Translations under genes and position numbers: made by a program
Notes under the pieces: generated by a model
Databases searched by the model: none
Seen by the model: the letters and a program-made list of their open reading frames with translations, nothing else
What the model was told of the DNA's origin: nothing
Source of the DNA: JALYUA01 sp038203955
GTDB taxonomy: Bacteria; Acidobacteriota; Thermoanaerobaculia; UBA5066; Gp7-AA6
Assembly: GCA_038203955.1 (NCBI GenBank)
Contig: JBBRDK010000007.1
Span: forward strand, 1 to 64,000
DNA length: 64,000 nt
Reading direction: 5' to 3'
Part shown: positions 1 through 8,052 of the stretch, in pieces
Layout of the letters: every line of letters begins with the position of its first letter
Position numbering within the stretch: position 1 is the first letter of the stretch

Positions 1-1050
1 GACTCCGAGGCCGGGCGCGGACGTCACCGTCATCTCGCCGTCCGAGACCGTGAACCCGCCGCGACCCGGGTCTTCCGCCAGATCGAAGCTGCCGTCGAGA
101 TCGAGATACCGGGTCGCGGGGCAGGCGAGGGCCGCGTGAAGCGCCGCCGCGATCCCGATCACGCTCTCGTCCATACACCCCCACATCAGCTCGATCCCCG
201 TCGCGTCGGCGATCGCCGCGATCCGGAGAGCGGGGCGGATCCCGCCGCTCTTCATCAACTTGATGTTGAAGATGCCGCACGCGGGGACACCAGCGGCAAG
301 CGCGAGCGCGTCTCGCTCGTCCAGGAGGCTCTCGTCGGCGGCAACGCGGGAGCGCCAGCGTTCCGGCAGCCGCCTCAAACCGTCGTTCTCGCGGGGCACG
401 GGCTGTTCCAGAAATTCGACCGCGTCGCCTGCGGCTTCCAGGAAACGGACGGCTTCGGCGGGCGTGTATCCCACGTTCGCATCGGCGCGCAGCCGGACCG
501 TGGAGCCGAAGCGCTCGTGCAGGCGGCGGATCAGGGCGATGTCTTCTTCGAGCGCTTCCCCGACCTTCACCTTCAGGATGCGGAATCCGCGCCCGACCAG
601 CGCCTGCGCGAGCGCGACGGCCTCGTCCGGGGCCTGGATGCCGATCGTGACGGAGGTTGAGAGGCTGGCGTGGACGCGCCCGAGCGCGTCCGCCAGCGGG
701 ACGCCGAGCCGCCGCGCGAACAGGTCGTGAAGCGCCATGTCGACCGCCGCGAGCGCGCCGGGAGAGCCTTGCGTGCGCCGGCCCGCTTCTTCGCAGAGCG
801 CGCCGAGGCGGAGAGGGTCCCATCCGCGCATCCAGGCGAGGGAACTTTCCGCGAGGCTCTCAGCGCACGCGTCCGCCGTTTCGCCCGTGACGGAGAGTTC
901 GGGCGTCGCGGCTCCGAGTCCGGCGACTCCCTCGTCGGTCTCGATCTCGAGGAGGAATATCTCGATCGCTTCCGTCGACCTCCCGGCGACGCGGTACGGC
1001 AGGCGCAGGGGAACATGCTCCCGGCGAACCCGCGTGCCGAGGATCTTCAC
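1..1050 (-). CDS. dgcA: Dipeptide epimerase / N-acyl-glutamate racemase, enolase superfamily (partial, 3' end beyond window)
   Basis: 350 codons are visible and the C-terminus runs off the left edge. The reading frame has the muconate-lactonizing subgroup layout: KVK at residues 160-162 (second Lys is the expected base), metal ligands D190 (DAN), E215 (EQP) and D239 (ADES), the second catalytic Lys in NIKLMKSGG (262-270), then MWGCMDE (289-295) and LDLDG (316-320), as in L-Ala-D/L-Glu epimerases. The GTG start overlaps the TGA of the upstream gene as GTGA, indicating translational coupling. In marine Pseudoalteromonas, DgcA converts N-acetyl-D-glutamate to the L form after DgcN acetylates D-glutamate. 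The adjacent DUF1611 protein makes that role likely here; murein-peptide Ala-Glu epimerization is the alternative. Confidence 0.85.
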   Translation of the reverse strand, partial: MKILGTRVRREHVPLRLPYRVAGRSTEAIEIFLLEIETDEGVAGLGAATPELSVTGETADACAESLAESSLAWMRGWDPLRLGALCEEAGRRTQGSPGALAAVDMALHDLFARRLGVPLADALGRVHASLSTSVTIGIQAPDEAVALAQALVGRGFRILKVKVGEALEEDIALIRRLHERFGSTVRLRADANVGYTPAEAVRFLEAAGDAVEFLEQPVPRENDGLRRLPERWRSRVAADESLLDERDALALAAGVPACGIFNIKLMKSGGIRPALRIAAIADATGIELMWGCMDESVIGIAAALHAALACPATRYLDLDGSFDLAEDPGRGGFTVSDGEMTVTSAPGLGV

Positions 1051-2114
1051 GCGGTCTCTTCCGCGACGAACTTCCGGACCGCGGCGACGAGCGGTTCGAC
1101 TCCGTCCTCGAGCGGGCAGACGACGGGAATTCCGAGCCGCGACGCGAGCGTGTCGCGGACCTCCTCGCGTCGGGCGCCTTCGAGGCCGTGCGTGTTGAGC
1201 GCCACGCCGAGGGTGCGGGCGCCGTAGGAGCCGATCAGCGCGATCTCGTCTTCCAGGGGAGGAATGGGAAATCCCAGGCCCTCGAGCCCCTCGAACTCCG
1301 CCCGGGCCGGCGCGTGCTGCAGAACCGCGGCGCGCGCGCCCCCGGAAAGCAGAAGCTCGGAACCGCAGGGCCCGGAAGGGTTGCGCAGCGCCGACTGCCC
1401 TTCGAGAAAGATGACGTCCGGCCGGGTCTCGCGGGCGCAGGCGAGCACGGCGCGCTCGAGCTCGCCCGATACGAAGTCGTTCGGCGTGGCGTCGAGCAGG
1501 AACCCCCATCGGCCTCCCTGGAGCCAGCCGGTCTGTCCCGTGAAGACCATTTCGGCGCGCAGCCCCGAGCGCCGGCACGCCTCCGTGAGCAGCCGCGCGG
1601 TCGTGCGCTTTCCGACGGCGCAGTCGGTTCCGAGGACCGCGATCCGCGGGATCGCCAGCTTGCGGATCTCGCCCGTCCAGAAGTGCAGCTCGGAGACCGG
1701 CCGCGGCCGGCGCACGTCGGTGATCGAGACTCCGCGCCGCCGCGCCGCCTCCGCCAGGGCCGGGTCGTCGGAGACCAGCTCGTGCAGGCCGTTGACGATC
1801 GAGAGGCCGGAGTCGATCGCCTCGGCGATCGCGGCCTTCAAGTCCGGCGGGATCCGGCCGCCGGATGTGGCGATTCCGACTACGGCGAAGTCGGGGCGGT
1901 CGGGAAGAGCGTCCAGAGCGTCGGGAATCGAGGCGAAGACCGGAATGTCCCGCGAGGCGCCATCGAGCAGGCGGCCGGCGTCTTCGCCGGGACAGGAGGA
2001 GTCGACGATTCCGACGACGCGATACCGGTCCGTCCCGCGAACGAGGCCATGGGCCGTCTTTCCGTTGTCGGTCCGAAAGTCCGTGCCGCAGAGGACGAGC
2101 GCGGTGCCGTCCAT
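1047..2114 (-). CDS. dgcN: DUF1611 family protein, probable D-glutamate N-acetyltransferase (DgcN-like)
   Basis: 355 residues. It has the two-part DUF1611 build: an N-terminal Rossmann-like region (about 1-140) and a C-terminal P-loop domain with GTDCAVGKRTT at 162-172. The family was long annotated only as NAD-dependent epimerase/dehydratase-like, and one member (DgcN) is a D-glutamate N-acetyltransferase working with DgcA. The ATG directly abuts the stop of the upstream permease gene and the 3' end overlaps the epimerase start by 4 bp, so the three genes form one operon. The substrate is inferred from the family and the neighbours; the sequence alone does not fix it. Confidence 0.8.
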   Translation of the reverse strand: MDGTALVLCGTDFRTDNGKTAHGLVRGTDRYRVVGIVDSSCPGEDAGRLLDGASRDIPVFASIPDALDALPDRPDFAVVGIATSGGRIPPDLKAAIAEAIDSGLSIVNGLHELVSDDPALAEAARRRGVSITDVRRPRPVSELHFWTGEIRKLAIPRIAVLGTDCAVGKRTTARLLTEACRRSGLRAEMVFTGQTGWLQGGRWGFLLDATPNDFVSGELERAVLACARETRPDVIFLEGQSALRNPSGPCGSELLLSGGARAAVLQHAPARAEFEGLEGLGFPIPPLEDEIALIGSYGARTLGVALNTHGLEGARREEVRDTLASRLGIPVVCPLEDGVEPLVAAVRKFVAEETA

Positions 2115-3503
2115 TCAGGCCGGCCGCGCGGCGCCCGTCCGGCGCCACCAGAGGTACGCCGGAAGGCCGGCGACGAGGATGCCGAGTCCGATGACGGACT
2201 CAACGGGCTTCTCGAGCAGCGTGTTTCCGACGAAGACGAGACAGACGGCCACGAACACCAGCGGGATCCAGGGGTATCCGGGAACGCGGAAGGGCCGCGG
2301 CTCGTCCGGCCGGCTGCGGCGCAGCACGATGACCGCGACGCCCGTCACGGCGTGGAAGAGGAAGATCGCGAAGATCACGTAGGTATACAGCTGCTCGTAC
2401 GTCCCCGAAAACGTCAACGCAATGCCCCACGCGCCCTGAGCGATCAGGCTCGCGCCCGGGGTGTGATGCTTCGGATGGACGCGCCCGAGTGCTTCGAAAA
2501 ACAGGCCGTCGCGCGACATCGGCAGGTAGATCCGGGCGCAGTAGAGGACCGTCGTCGCCAGGCACCCGAAGATCGAGATGAGCACGAGGGCCGTCATGAG
2601 CCGACCGCCTCCGGGGCCGAAAAGCGCGAGCGCGCTCGCTTCGGCGACCCGCGGCGTCTTTGCCAGTACCGCGACGGGGAGGGCCCGGAGGTAGACGACG
2701 TTGACGAGCAGGTAGATGCCCGTGACGGCCGCGGTCCCGACAATCAATCCGATCGGAAGCGACTTTTCCGGCTTTCTCATCTCACCGGCGAGAAACGTGG
2801 CGCCGTACCAGCCGTCGTACGTCCACAGCACGGCGATCATGCCGACGCCGGCCGCGGCGAAGCCGGTTGGAAAGAGGGAGCCGGTGTGCGCGAACGCTCC
2901 CGGCCGGGCCGGAAGGAAGAGACCCACGACGCCGAGGAGGACGAGCGACAGGATCTTCGCGGCGGTGATCGCGTTCTGGAAGCGCGTGCCGGCGCGAACG
3001 CCCGCGTAGTTGATCGCGGTCAGTCCGGCGATCGCGATGGCCCCTGCGAGCTGCGCGCCGGTCGCCGTCCAGACGAAGGATCCGATCGGTACGCTCCAGA
3101 GCCGGTGCGCGCTCGAGAAAAACGGGAGGAACGCGCCGAGATACTCACCGAACCCGACGGCCAGCACGGCGATCCCGCCCGTCATCATCACGAAGAAGGC
3201 GCCCCAGCCGTACAGGAACCCGGAGAGGGGGCCATACGCTTCCTTCAGGTAATGGTACTGGCCACCGGCGCGCGGAAACATCGCCCCGAGCTCCGCATAG
3301 GTCAACGCCCCCGCCAGCGCGAGGATGCCGCCCCCCACCCACAGGAGGAGAATCCCGCGCGGGTCCGGAACGGCCTTCGCGATTTCCGAGGTCGTCAGGA
3401 AGATGCCGGTCCCGAGGGTCGCGCCGACCGTGACGAGAATGGCGTCCGTCGTCGAAAGCGCCCGTTCGAGGCGGGGCTCCTCTCCCGGCGACGGCGTGGT
3501 CAT
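2115..3503 (-). CDS. APC-superfamily amino acid permease
   Basis: 462 residues with about 12 hydrophobic segments. The first carries VTVGATLGTGIFLTT, typical of the substrate-binding loop of APC transporters (helix 1 GxGIF). It is the first gene of the operon with dgcN and dgcA, with zero spacing to the next gene, so it probably imports the amino acid or dipeptide that they process; D- or L-glutamate is a reasonable guess. No strong Shine-Dalgarno precedes the ATG. A 7-bp repeat array lies just upstream. The transport direction and substrate cannot be read from the sequence. Confidence 0.85.
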   Translation of the reverse strand: MTTPSPGEEPRLERALSTTDAILVTVGATLGTGIFLTTSEIAKAVPDPRGILLLWVGGGILALAGALTYAELGAMFPRAGGQYHYLKEAYGPLSGFLYGWGAFFVMMTGGIAVLAVGFGEYLGAFLPFFSSAHRLWSVPIGSFVWTATGAQLAGAIAIAGLTAINYAGVRAGTRFQNAITAAKILSLVLLGVVGLFLPARPGAFAHTGSLFPTGFAAAGVGMIAVLWTYDGWYGATFLAGEMRKPEKSLPIGLIVGTAAVTGIYLLVNVVYLRALPVAVLAKTPRVAEASALALFGPGGGRLMTALVLISIFGCLATTVLYCARIYLPMSRDGLFFEALGRVHPKHHTPGASLIAQGAWGIALTFSGTYEQLYTYVIFAIFLFHAVTGVAVIVLRRSRPDEPRPFRVPGYPWIPLVFVAVCLVFVGNTLLEKPVESVIGLGILVAGLPAYLWWRRTGAARPA

Positions 3504-3510
3504 GACGAAG

Positions 3511-3580
3511 AGTTCTCAGTAATCAGTTTTCAGTTTTCAGTGGAATCGACTGACGACTGAGAACTGACAACTGAGAACTA
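3511..3580. repeat. Heptamer array, inverted arms (CAGTTNT type)
   Basis: The left arm is degenerate CAGTTNT units (3511-3541) and the right arm is the reverse complement form (about 3550-3580), separated by a short spacer. The arms differ mainly at the variable unit position and could pair over about 30 bp. The right arm contains the TAG stop of the ABC substrate-binding gene (3578-3580). Confidence 0.85.
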
Positions 3581-4684
3581 CTCGGCCTTCCCGCTGCCGG
3601 GCTCGTACTTCCACGCCTTCTGGCGCTCCGCCGCGTCGGCGAAACGGGTATCGACGTACTCCGAGAACGGGATCTTGCGGTCGAGGACGCGGGTCTCGAT
3701 CATCAGGTCCCGGACCATGTCGAAGTCCGGCTTGCGCGGCGAGAGGCTCGTGTACGTGACGCGGTCGAGCGGCATCGTGAGCGCGTGGCGCAGGAGCGCG
3801 GGGGGCTGACGGTAGTAATAGCGGCCGACGAAATCCGCGGCGTGCTCCCGGTGGGGCTTGCCTTCGTCCAGCCAGAGGCCCGAGCGCGCGATCCCGTCGA
3901 CGAGCACCTGGACGGCGTCCGGGCGCGTGTCGATGACGTCCTGCCTCACGACGACGACGCAGGACATGTAATCGGGCCAGTACTCGCGCGCCGGAAAGAG
4001 AATACGGCCGAAGCCGCCGATCTCCGCCTGGGCGGGATACGGCTCGCCCATGGAGAAGGCGTCGATCGCCTTCGCCGCGAGCGCCCCCGGGACGTCGGGC
4101 GGCGCCATCTCGATCATGCGCACGTTCTCGGGCGGGATGCCGTTGGCCTTCAGGGCCTTGAAGACGATGAGGCGTTCGTCGGAGAACCGGCTGGGAATCG
4201 CGATGATGCGTCCCCGCAGGTCCTTTACGGAGTGGATCGGGCCATTCTTCTGGACGACGACGGCGCTTCCGTACCGATGCCCGAGATAGACGATTTTGAT
4301 CGGCACGCCCTGGGCGCGCAGCGCGATCGCCATCGGAGCCACCATGAATCCCACCTGCATGCGGTTGGAGATCAGCGCCTCCTTGATCTCCGGAAACCCC
4401 TGGAACATGCGGGGAATGAAGAGATTTCCCGCGAGCGAATACCTCGAGATGAAATCCGTCACAGGGCACGCGAGGTGGCAGGTCACCGGGATGTACGCCA
4501 CGTTCAGCTTCCGCCGGGAAGGCGGCAGGCGCTGATTCACGATTGAGGACCAGTCGACGTTCAGCGCCATGTGCGCCCCGGTCAACGCGGCGGTCCAGAG
4601 GAGCGCGCCGGCGGCCAGCCGCCGGCCGATGCGGACCGGCCGGCGATCGCGGGTCACCTCAGGAGGCGGCGATGCCGCCGTCAT
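3578..4684 (-). CDS. ABC transporter substrate-binding protein, NitT/TauT type
   Basis: 368 residues from the ATG that overlaps the upstream permease stop as ATGA; an in-frame ATG six codons earlier (4702) is possible but lies inside the permease gene. One hydrophobic segment near the N-terminus looks like a signal peptide or membrane anchor. The mature part resembles SsuA/NrtA/THI5-like periplasmic proteins, with an HLACPVTDF segment in the first beta-strand/helix region and later GFGRI and VVVVRQDVI segments. This family binds nitrate, sulfonates, taurine, bicarbonate or pyrimidine precursors, and the ligand here is unknown. The TAG stop lies in a heptamer array. Confidence 0.8.
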   Translation of the reverse strand: MTAASPPPEVTRDRRPVRIGRRLAAGALLWTAALTGAHMALNVDWSSIVNQRLPPSRRKLNVAYIPVTCHLACPVTDFISRYSLAGNLFIPRMFQGFPEIKEALISNRMQVGFMVAPMAIALRAQGVPIKIVYLGHRYGSAVVVQKNGPIHSVKDLRGRIIAIPSRFSDERLIVFKALKANGIPPENVRMIEMAPPDVPGALAAKAIDAFSMGEPYPAQAEIGGFGRILFPAREYWPDYMSCVVVVRQDVIDTRPDAVQVLVDGIARSGLWLDEGKPHREHAADFVGRYYYRQPPALLRHALTMPLDRVTYTSLSPRKPDFDMVRDLMIETRVLDRKIPFSEYVDTRFADAAERQKAWKYEPGSGKAE

Positions 4685-5448
4685 GCCGCGCGGAAGCCCC
4701 ACCGGACGGAGCGCAGCCGCTCGACCCGGCGCATCAGAACGTTCAAGCCGACGCCGATCACGCCGATCAGGATCATCGCCGCGACGACGAGGTCATAGCG
4801 CTTCCCCGCGTTGCGCGAGTCGATCACGAGATAGCCGAGGCCGGAGTCCACGGCGATCATCTCGGCGGCGACGACGACGAGCCAGGCGATCCCGAGCGCG
4901 ATCCGGAGTCCGGTCAGCACCTGCGGGAGGGCCGCCGGCAGCATCACCCGCCAGAGACGCTCGACCGGCGAGAGGTCGAAGTTGCGCCCGGCCAGCAGGT
5001 ACATCGCCGGGATCCCCCGAACGCCGTTCATGGTCGCGACGACGATCGGAAAGAACGACGCTAAGAAGATCAGGAAGATCGTCGCGAAGTTCGAGATGCC
5101 GAAGAGGACGATCGAGACCGGGATCCAGGCGAGCGGGCTGATGGGCCGCAGCAGCTGGATCACCGGATTGACGGCCCGGGCGCCGATGGGCGACCAGCCG
5201 AGAAGGAGTCCGGTCGGGATCCCGAGCGCCAGCGCCAGCCCGTAGCCCGAGGCCACGCGGAAGAGGGAGTCGGCCGCATAGCGGAAGAGGACGCCGCGGC
5301 GCGCGAGCTCGGCGAACCCGGCCGCGACCGCCAGCGGCGAGGGAAAAACCGAAGTCTTCGTCCACCGGACTGCGACGTGCCAGGCGACGAGAGCGAAGAC
5401 CGCCGTCAGAGTCGGCCAGAGGATCCTTTCGAACGAGCGCGACTGCAC
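4681..5448 (-). CDS. ABC transporter permease (NitT/TauT family), first of two
   Basis: 255 residues, GTG start, about six membrane segments. The cytoplasmic EAA loop is AGRNFDLSPVERLWRVMLP, followed by the family pattern GLRIALGIAWLVVVAAEM. It starts 15 nt after the ATPase stop and overlaps the substrate-binding gene by ATGA. It is clearly paralogous to the second permease at 6240-7040, sharing LLRPISPLAWIP and the AGxRYDLVVA stretch, so the membrane part is probably a heterodimer instead of the usual homodimer. Confidence 0.88.
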   Translation of the reverse strand: MQSRSFERILWPTLTAVFALVAWHVAVRWTKTSVFPSPLAVAAGFAELARRGVLFRYAADSLFRVASGYGLALALGIPTGLLLGWSPIGARAVNPVIQLLRPISPLAWIPVSIVLFGISNFATIFLIFLASFFPIVVATMNGVRGIPAMYLLAGRNFDLSPVERLWRVMLPAALPQVLTGLRIALGIAWLVVVAAEMIAVDSGLGYLVIDSRNAGKRYDLVVAAMILIGVIGVGLNVLMRRVERLRSVRWGFRAA

Positions 5449-5463
5449 GGTTCGTGAGGTCCG

Positions 5464-6243
5464 TCAGATACGGTGGGCCAGGCCGATTTCTTCGAAGATG
5501 CCGTCGCGCAGCTCGAGATACCGCCTCGAGGACAGGTCACGGGGATGAGGGAGGTCGATCGTGACGACACGGCGGATCGTCGCGGGCCGGGCGGACATCA
5601 CGATCACGCGGTCGGCGAGCTGCACCGATTCGTCGATGTCGTGAGTCACGAAGAGAATCGTCTTCTTCTCCGCGCCCCAGATCCGCAGAAGCTCCGACCG
5701 CATGACGAGCCGGGTGATGGAGTCCAAAGCGCCGAATGGCTCGTCGAGATAGAGCATGTCCGGGTTGACCGCGAGCGCGCGCGCGACCTCGACGCGCTGC
5801 TTCATTCCGCCCGAGAGCTCCTGGGGATAGGCGTTCTCGAACCCGGCCAGCCCGACCAGGCCGACGTAGTGGGCGATGCGCCTTGCCCGTTCCGCCTCGG
5901 GAAGGCGTCCGAGCCCGAAGCCGATGTTTCCCTCGACGGTCAACCAGGGGAAGACGCCGCGCTCCTGGAACACGAAGATCCGCCGCGGATCGGGGCCCGA
6001 GACCGGCTCCCCGTCGATCGTGACGGAGCCCGCCGTCGGCGTCAGGAAACCCCCGACGACGTTCAAAAGGGTCGACTTGCCGCAGCCGGACGGGCCGAGG
6101 ATGCAGACGAGCTCTCCCTCGCGGACGTCGAGGTCGATGTCGTGAAGAACGGGCGTTTCCTTCCCCTCGGCGCGGAAGGTCATCTCGAGCCCGCGGATCG
6201 AGAGCTTCGCGCGGTCGGGCGCGATTTCGGTGGCCGGCTTCAT
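5464..6243 (-). CDS. ABC transporter ATP-binding protein (SsuB/TauB/NrtD-like)
   Basis: 259 residues, normal for the family. Walker A GPSGCGKSTLL, Q-loop FVFQERGVFPWLTV, signature LSGGMKQRVEVARAL, Walker B MLYLDEPFGALD and H-loop VTHDIDES are all present, so it should be an active ATPase. The N-terminal 20 residues precede the core fold. Its ATG overlaps the stop of the upstream permease as ATGA. It energizes the importer formed with the two permeases and the binding protein. Confidence 0.92.
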   Translation of the reverse strand: MKPATEIAPDRAKLSIRGLEMTFRAEGKETPVLHDIDLDVREGELVCILGPSGCGKSTLLNVVGGFLTPTAGSVTIDGEPVSGPDPRRIFVFQERGVFPWLTVEGNIGFGLGRLPEAERARRIAHYVGLVGLAGFENAYPQELSGGMKQRVEVARALAVNPDMLYLDEPFGALDSITRLVMRSELLRIWGAEKKTILFVTHDIDESVQLADRVIVMSARPATIRRVVTIDLPHPRDLSSRRYLELRDGIFEEIGLAHRI

Positions 6244-7040
6244 GCCGCCTCCGCTTCGACGGGAGTCTGGTAGCCCCAGCTGGCGGCGGGAAGGCGCTCG
6301 AGCCGGCGCATGGCGAGGTCGAGGCAGACGCCGATGGCCCCGATCAGGACCATGCCCGCGACGACGAGGTCATATCGGTTGCCGGCGTTGCGCGCGTCGA
6401 TGATCAGGAACCCCAGCCCCGAGTTGACGGCGATCATCTCCGCGGCCACCACGACGAGCCACGCGATTCCGAGGGTCAACCGGAGCCCGACGATCAGCTG
6501 CGGGAGGATCGCCGGGGCCAGAACCTTTCGAGCCAGGTCCACCGGAGAGAGCCCGAAGTTGCGTCCCGCGTTCCAATGCGTCGCGGTGACGCTTCCGACC
6601 GCGTTCATGGCCGTGAGCGTCAGCGGGAGAATCGAGGCGAGGAAGATGATGAAAATCGCGGCGGGATCTCCCACACCGAACCAGAGTATCGCGATGGGAA
6701 TCCAGGCGAGGGGAGAGATCGGCCGCAGCAGCTCGAGCAGAGGCGCGACGGCCATCTCCGCGCGGCGGCGCCAGCCGAGGAAGATCCCGAGAGGGACTCC
6801 GACGGCGACGGCCATCAGGTAACCCCACGTCACGCGGAAAAGCGAAGCGACGACGTGTTTGACGAGAAACCCCTTCTGCGCGAGCTCCGCGATCGCGGCC
6901 GCCACCTTCCACGGCCCCGGAAGAAGCGTATTTCCGGCGAGCGCAATCGCGGCGCTCCAGAGCACGACGAGCAGCACTAGCCCGGAGCACGAGACGAGGA
7001 GGCGTCCTCCGGCCGATGTCCGCGCGCGTCCTGGATCCAT
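6240..7040 (-). CDS. ABC transporter permease (NitT/TauT family), second of two
   Basis: 266 residues from ATG 7040; the open frame continues upstream through the tRNA, which cannot be coding, so the start must be near 7040. It has six membrane segments and the EAA-type loop AGRNFGLSPVDLARKVLAP. It is the first gene of the four-gene importer operon, reading away from the divergent tRNA gene. It is similar in length and motif order to the permease at 4681-5448. No gene for a metabolic enzyme is linked, so the substrate stays open. Confidence 0.87.
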   Translation of the reverse strand: MDPGRARTSAGGRLLVSCSGLVLLVVLWSAAIALAGNTLLPGPWKVAAAIAELAQKGFLVKHVVASLFRVTWGYLMAVAVGVPLGIFLGWRRRAEMAVAPLLELLRPISPLAWIPIAILWFGVGDPAAIFIIFLASILPLTLTAMNAVGSVTATHWNAGRNFGLSPVDLARKVLAPAILPQLIVGLRLTLGIAWLVVVAAEMIAVNSGLGFLIIDARNAGNRYDLVVAGMVLIGAIGVCLDLAMRRLERLPAASWGYQTPVEAEAA

Positions 7041-7152
7041 GCGTCGAGGCCCCCGATGTCGGCCGTCATCGGCTCCGCCACTGGACGGGCGGGCGGCGAT
7101 GCGGCCGGGTTTTCCGAAGCCCGCGAGTGTAGCAGGGACCGCCGGACCTGTG

Positions 7153-7158
7153 TATGAT
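7153..7158 (+). promoter_or_regulatory. Possible -10 box of tRNA-Asp
   Basis: TATGAT lies 17 nt before the mature tRNA 5' end, in otherwise GC-rich DNA. The -35 region about 18 nt upstream (around 7129-7134, TGTAGC) is poor, so this is a tentative call. Confidence 0.4.
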
Positions 7159-7175
7159 TCGCGCTCTTCGACCGC

Positions 7176-7252
<77 letters not shown>

Positions 7253-7418
7253 CTCACGAATCGACCAGGAGAGAGAAGGGCGACCCGGCTGCAGCCGGAG
7301 GTCGAAGCGCGCCTCTCGTTTCGTCTCGTTCGCGGGAGGGAGGAGACGCGGCGGAATGTCGCGCCTTCGACCCTTCCGGGCGGACGCGTGGTTCCCGCCG
7401 TGGCCGCGTCGTCGATCG

Positions 7419-8024
7419 TCAGCCTGCCTTTCGCCTCGCCGCCGCCACCGCCCGGCGCCGGATCACAGGCGCGAGAGCGAAGGTGAATTCGTGCGGTCTT
7501 CGATGCGCCGTTTTTCGGCCCGGGGCCGGCCGGAGCAGATCGATGAGCCGCGCCAGATGCCGGTTGAATTCTTCGAGATCGGCGTCCGACAGCCATCCTT
7601 TCCAGTGCGTGGCCCACAGATTCCGCCGGGGGCCGTGGGTTTCTGCCGCGTCGGGATGACACGCTCTCAGGAAACCGCGAGTACCGCTGCGCAGACGCGC
7701 GCGCGCGAGCGCGAGGACGGCCCGTCGTGAACGCTCGGTGCTGAGATCGAATCGAACCGACAGGGGACGCCCGGGCAGGTCGTAGACGGCCGTCGTCTTC
7801 GTTCGTTCGCCGGAGCGATGACTTTCGAGAAGAAGGCCGCAGTCCCGCAGCGCCCGGATGTGGTAGTACAGGGAGTGCCGGGACCGTCCGATGAACCGCG
7901 CCAGGTCGGGCACGGTGCACGGCCCCAGGAGCCCCACGGCGTCGATGATTTCCTCCCGGCCGGGGGAGGCGATGGCCAGAAGCTGCTTGCGCGAGGTGAC
8001 GACAAAGGGTTTGATCATGGTCAT
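7419..8024 (-). CDS. Winged-helix transcriptional regulator (ArsR/HTH_20-like)
   Basis: 201 residues from ATG 8024; a second ATG at 8018 is equally possible. The N-terminal 75 residues form a winged helix with a recognition segment around RSRHSLYYHIRALRDCGLL. The rest (EEFNRHLARLIDLL and a basic tail) is not a domain I can name but resembles effector regions of ArsR-type regulators. It is divergent from the CocE hydrolase, and an AT-rich palindrome sits in the 28-bp gap, so it probably represses both genes. No metal-binding cysteine box is apparent, so metal sensing is unlikely. Confidence 0.75.
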   Translation of the reverse strand: MTMIKPFVVTSRKQLLAIASPGREEIIDAVGLLGPCTVPDLARFIGRSRHSLYYHIRALRDCGLLLESHRSGERTKTTAVYDLPGRPLSVRFDLSTERSRRAVLALARARLRSGTRGFLRACHPDAAETHGPRRNLWATHWKGWLSDADLEEFNRHLARLIDLLRPAPGRKTAHRRPHEFTFALAPVIRRRAVAAARRKAG

Positions 8025-8027
8025 AAA

Positions 8028-8051
8028 GTAAAATATTTCGATATGTTTTAC
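8028..8051. promoter_or_regulatory. Candidate operator: 24-bp AT-rich palindrome between divergent genes
   Basis: The arms GTAAAATAT (8028-8036) and ATATGTTTTAC (8041-8051) pair at 10 of 12 positions around TTCG. It fills the whole intergenic space between the regulator start (8024) and the hydrolase ATG (8053) and stands out as AT-rich in GC-rich DNA. It probably overlaps both promoters, and bound regulator would block both. Confidence 0.6.
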
Positions 8052-8052
8052 A

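Noticed and set aside
1188..3560. Plus-strand open frame of 790 codons opposite the permease and DUF1611 genes
   Set aside because: Arg/Asp/Gly-rich shadow without domains. The minus strand carries complete families with coupled starts.
7285..7298. CCGGCTGCAGCCGG palindrome after tRNA-Asp as a terminator
   Set aside because: There is no loop and no T-run, and GC-rich palindromes are frequent at this base composition.
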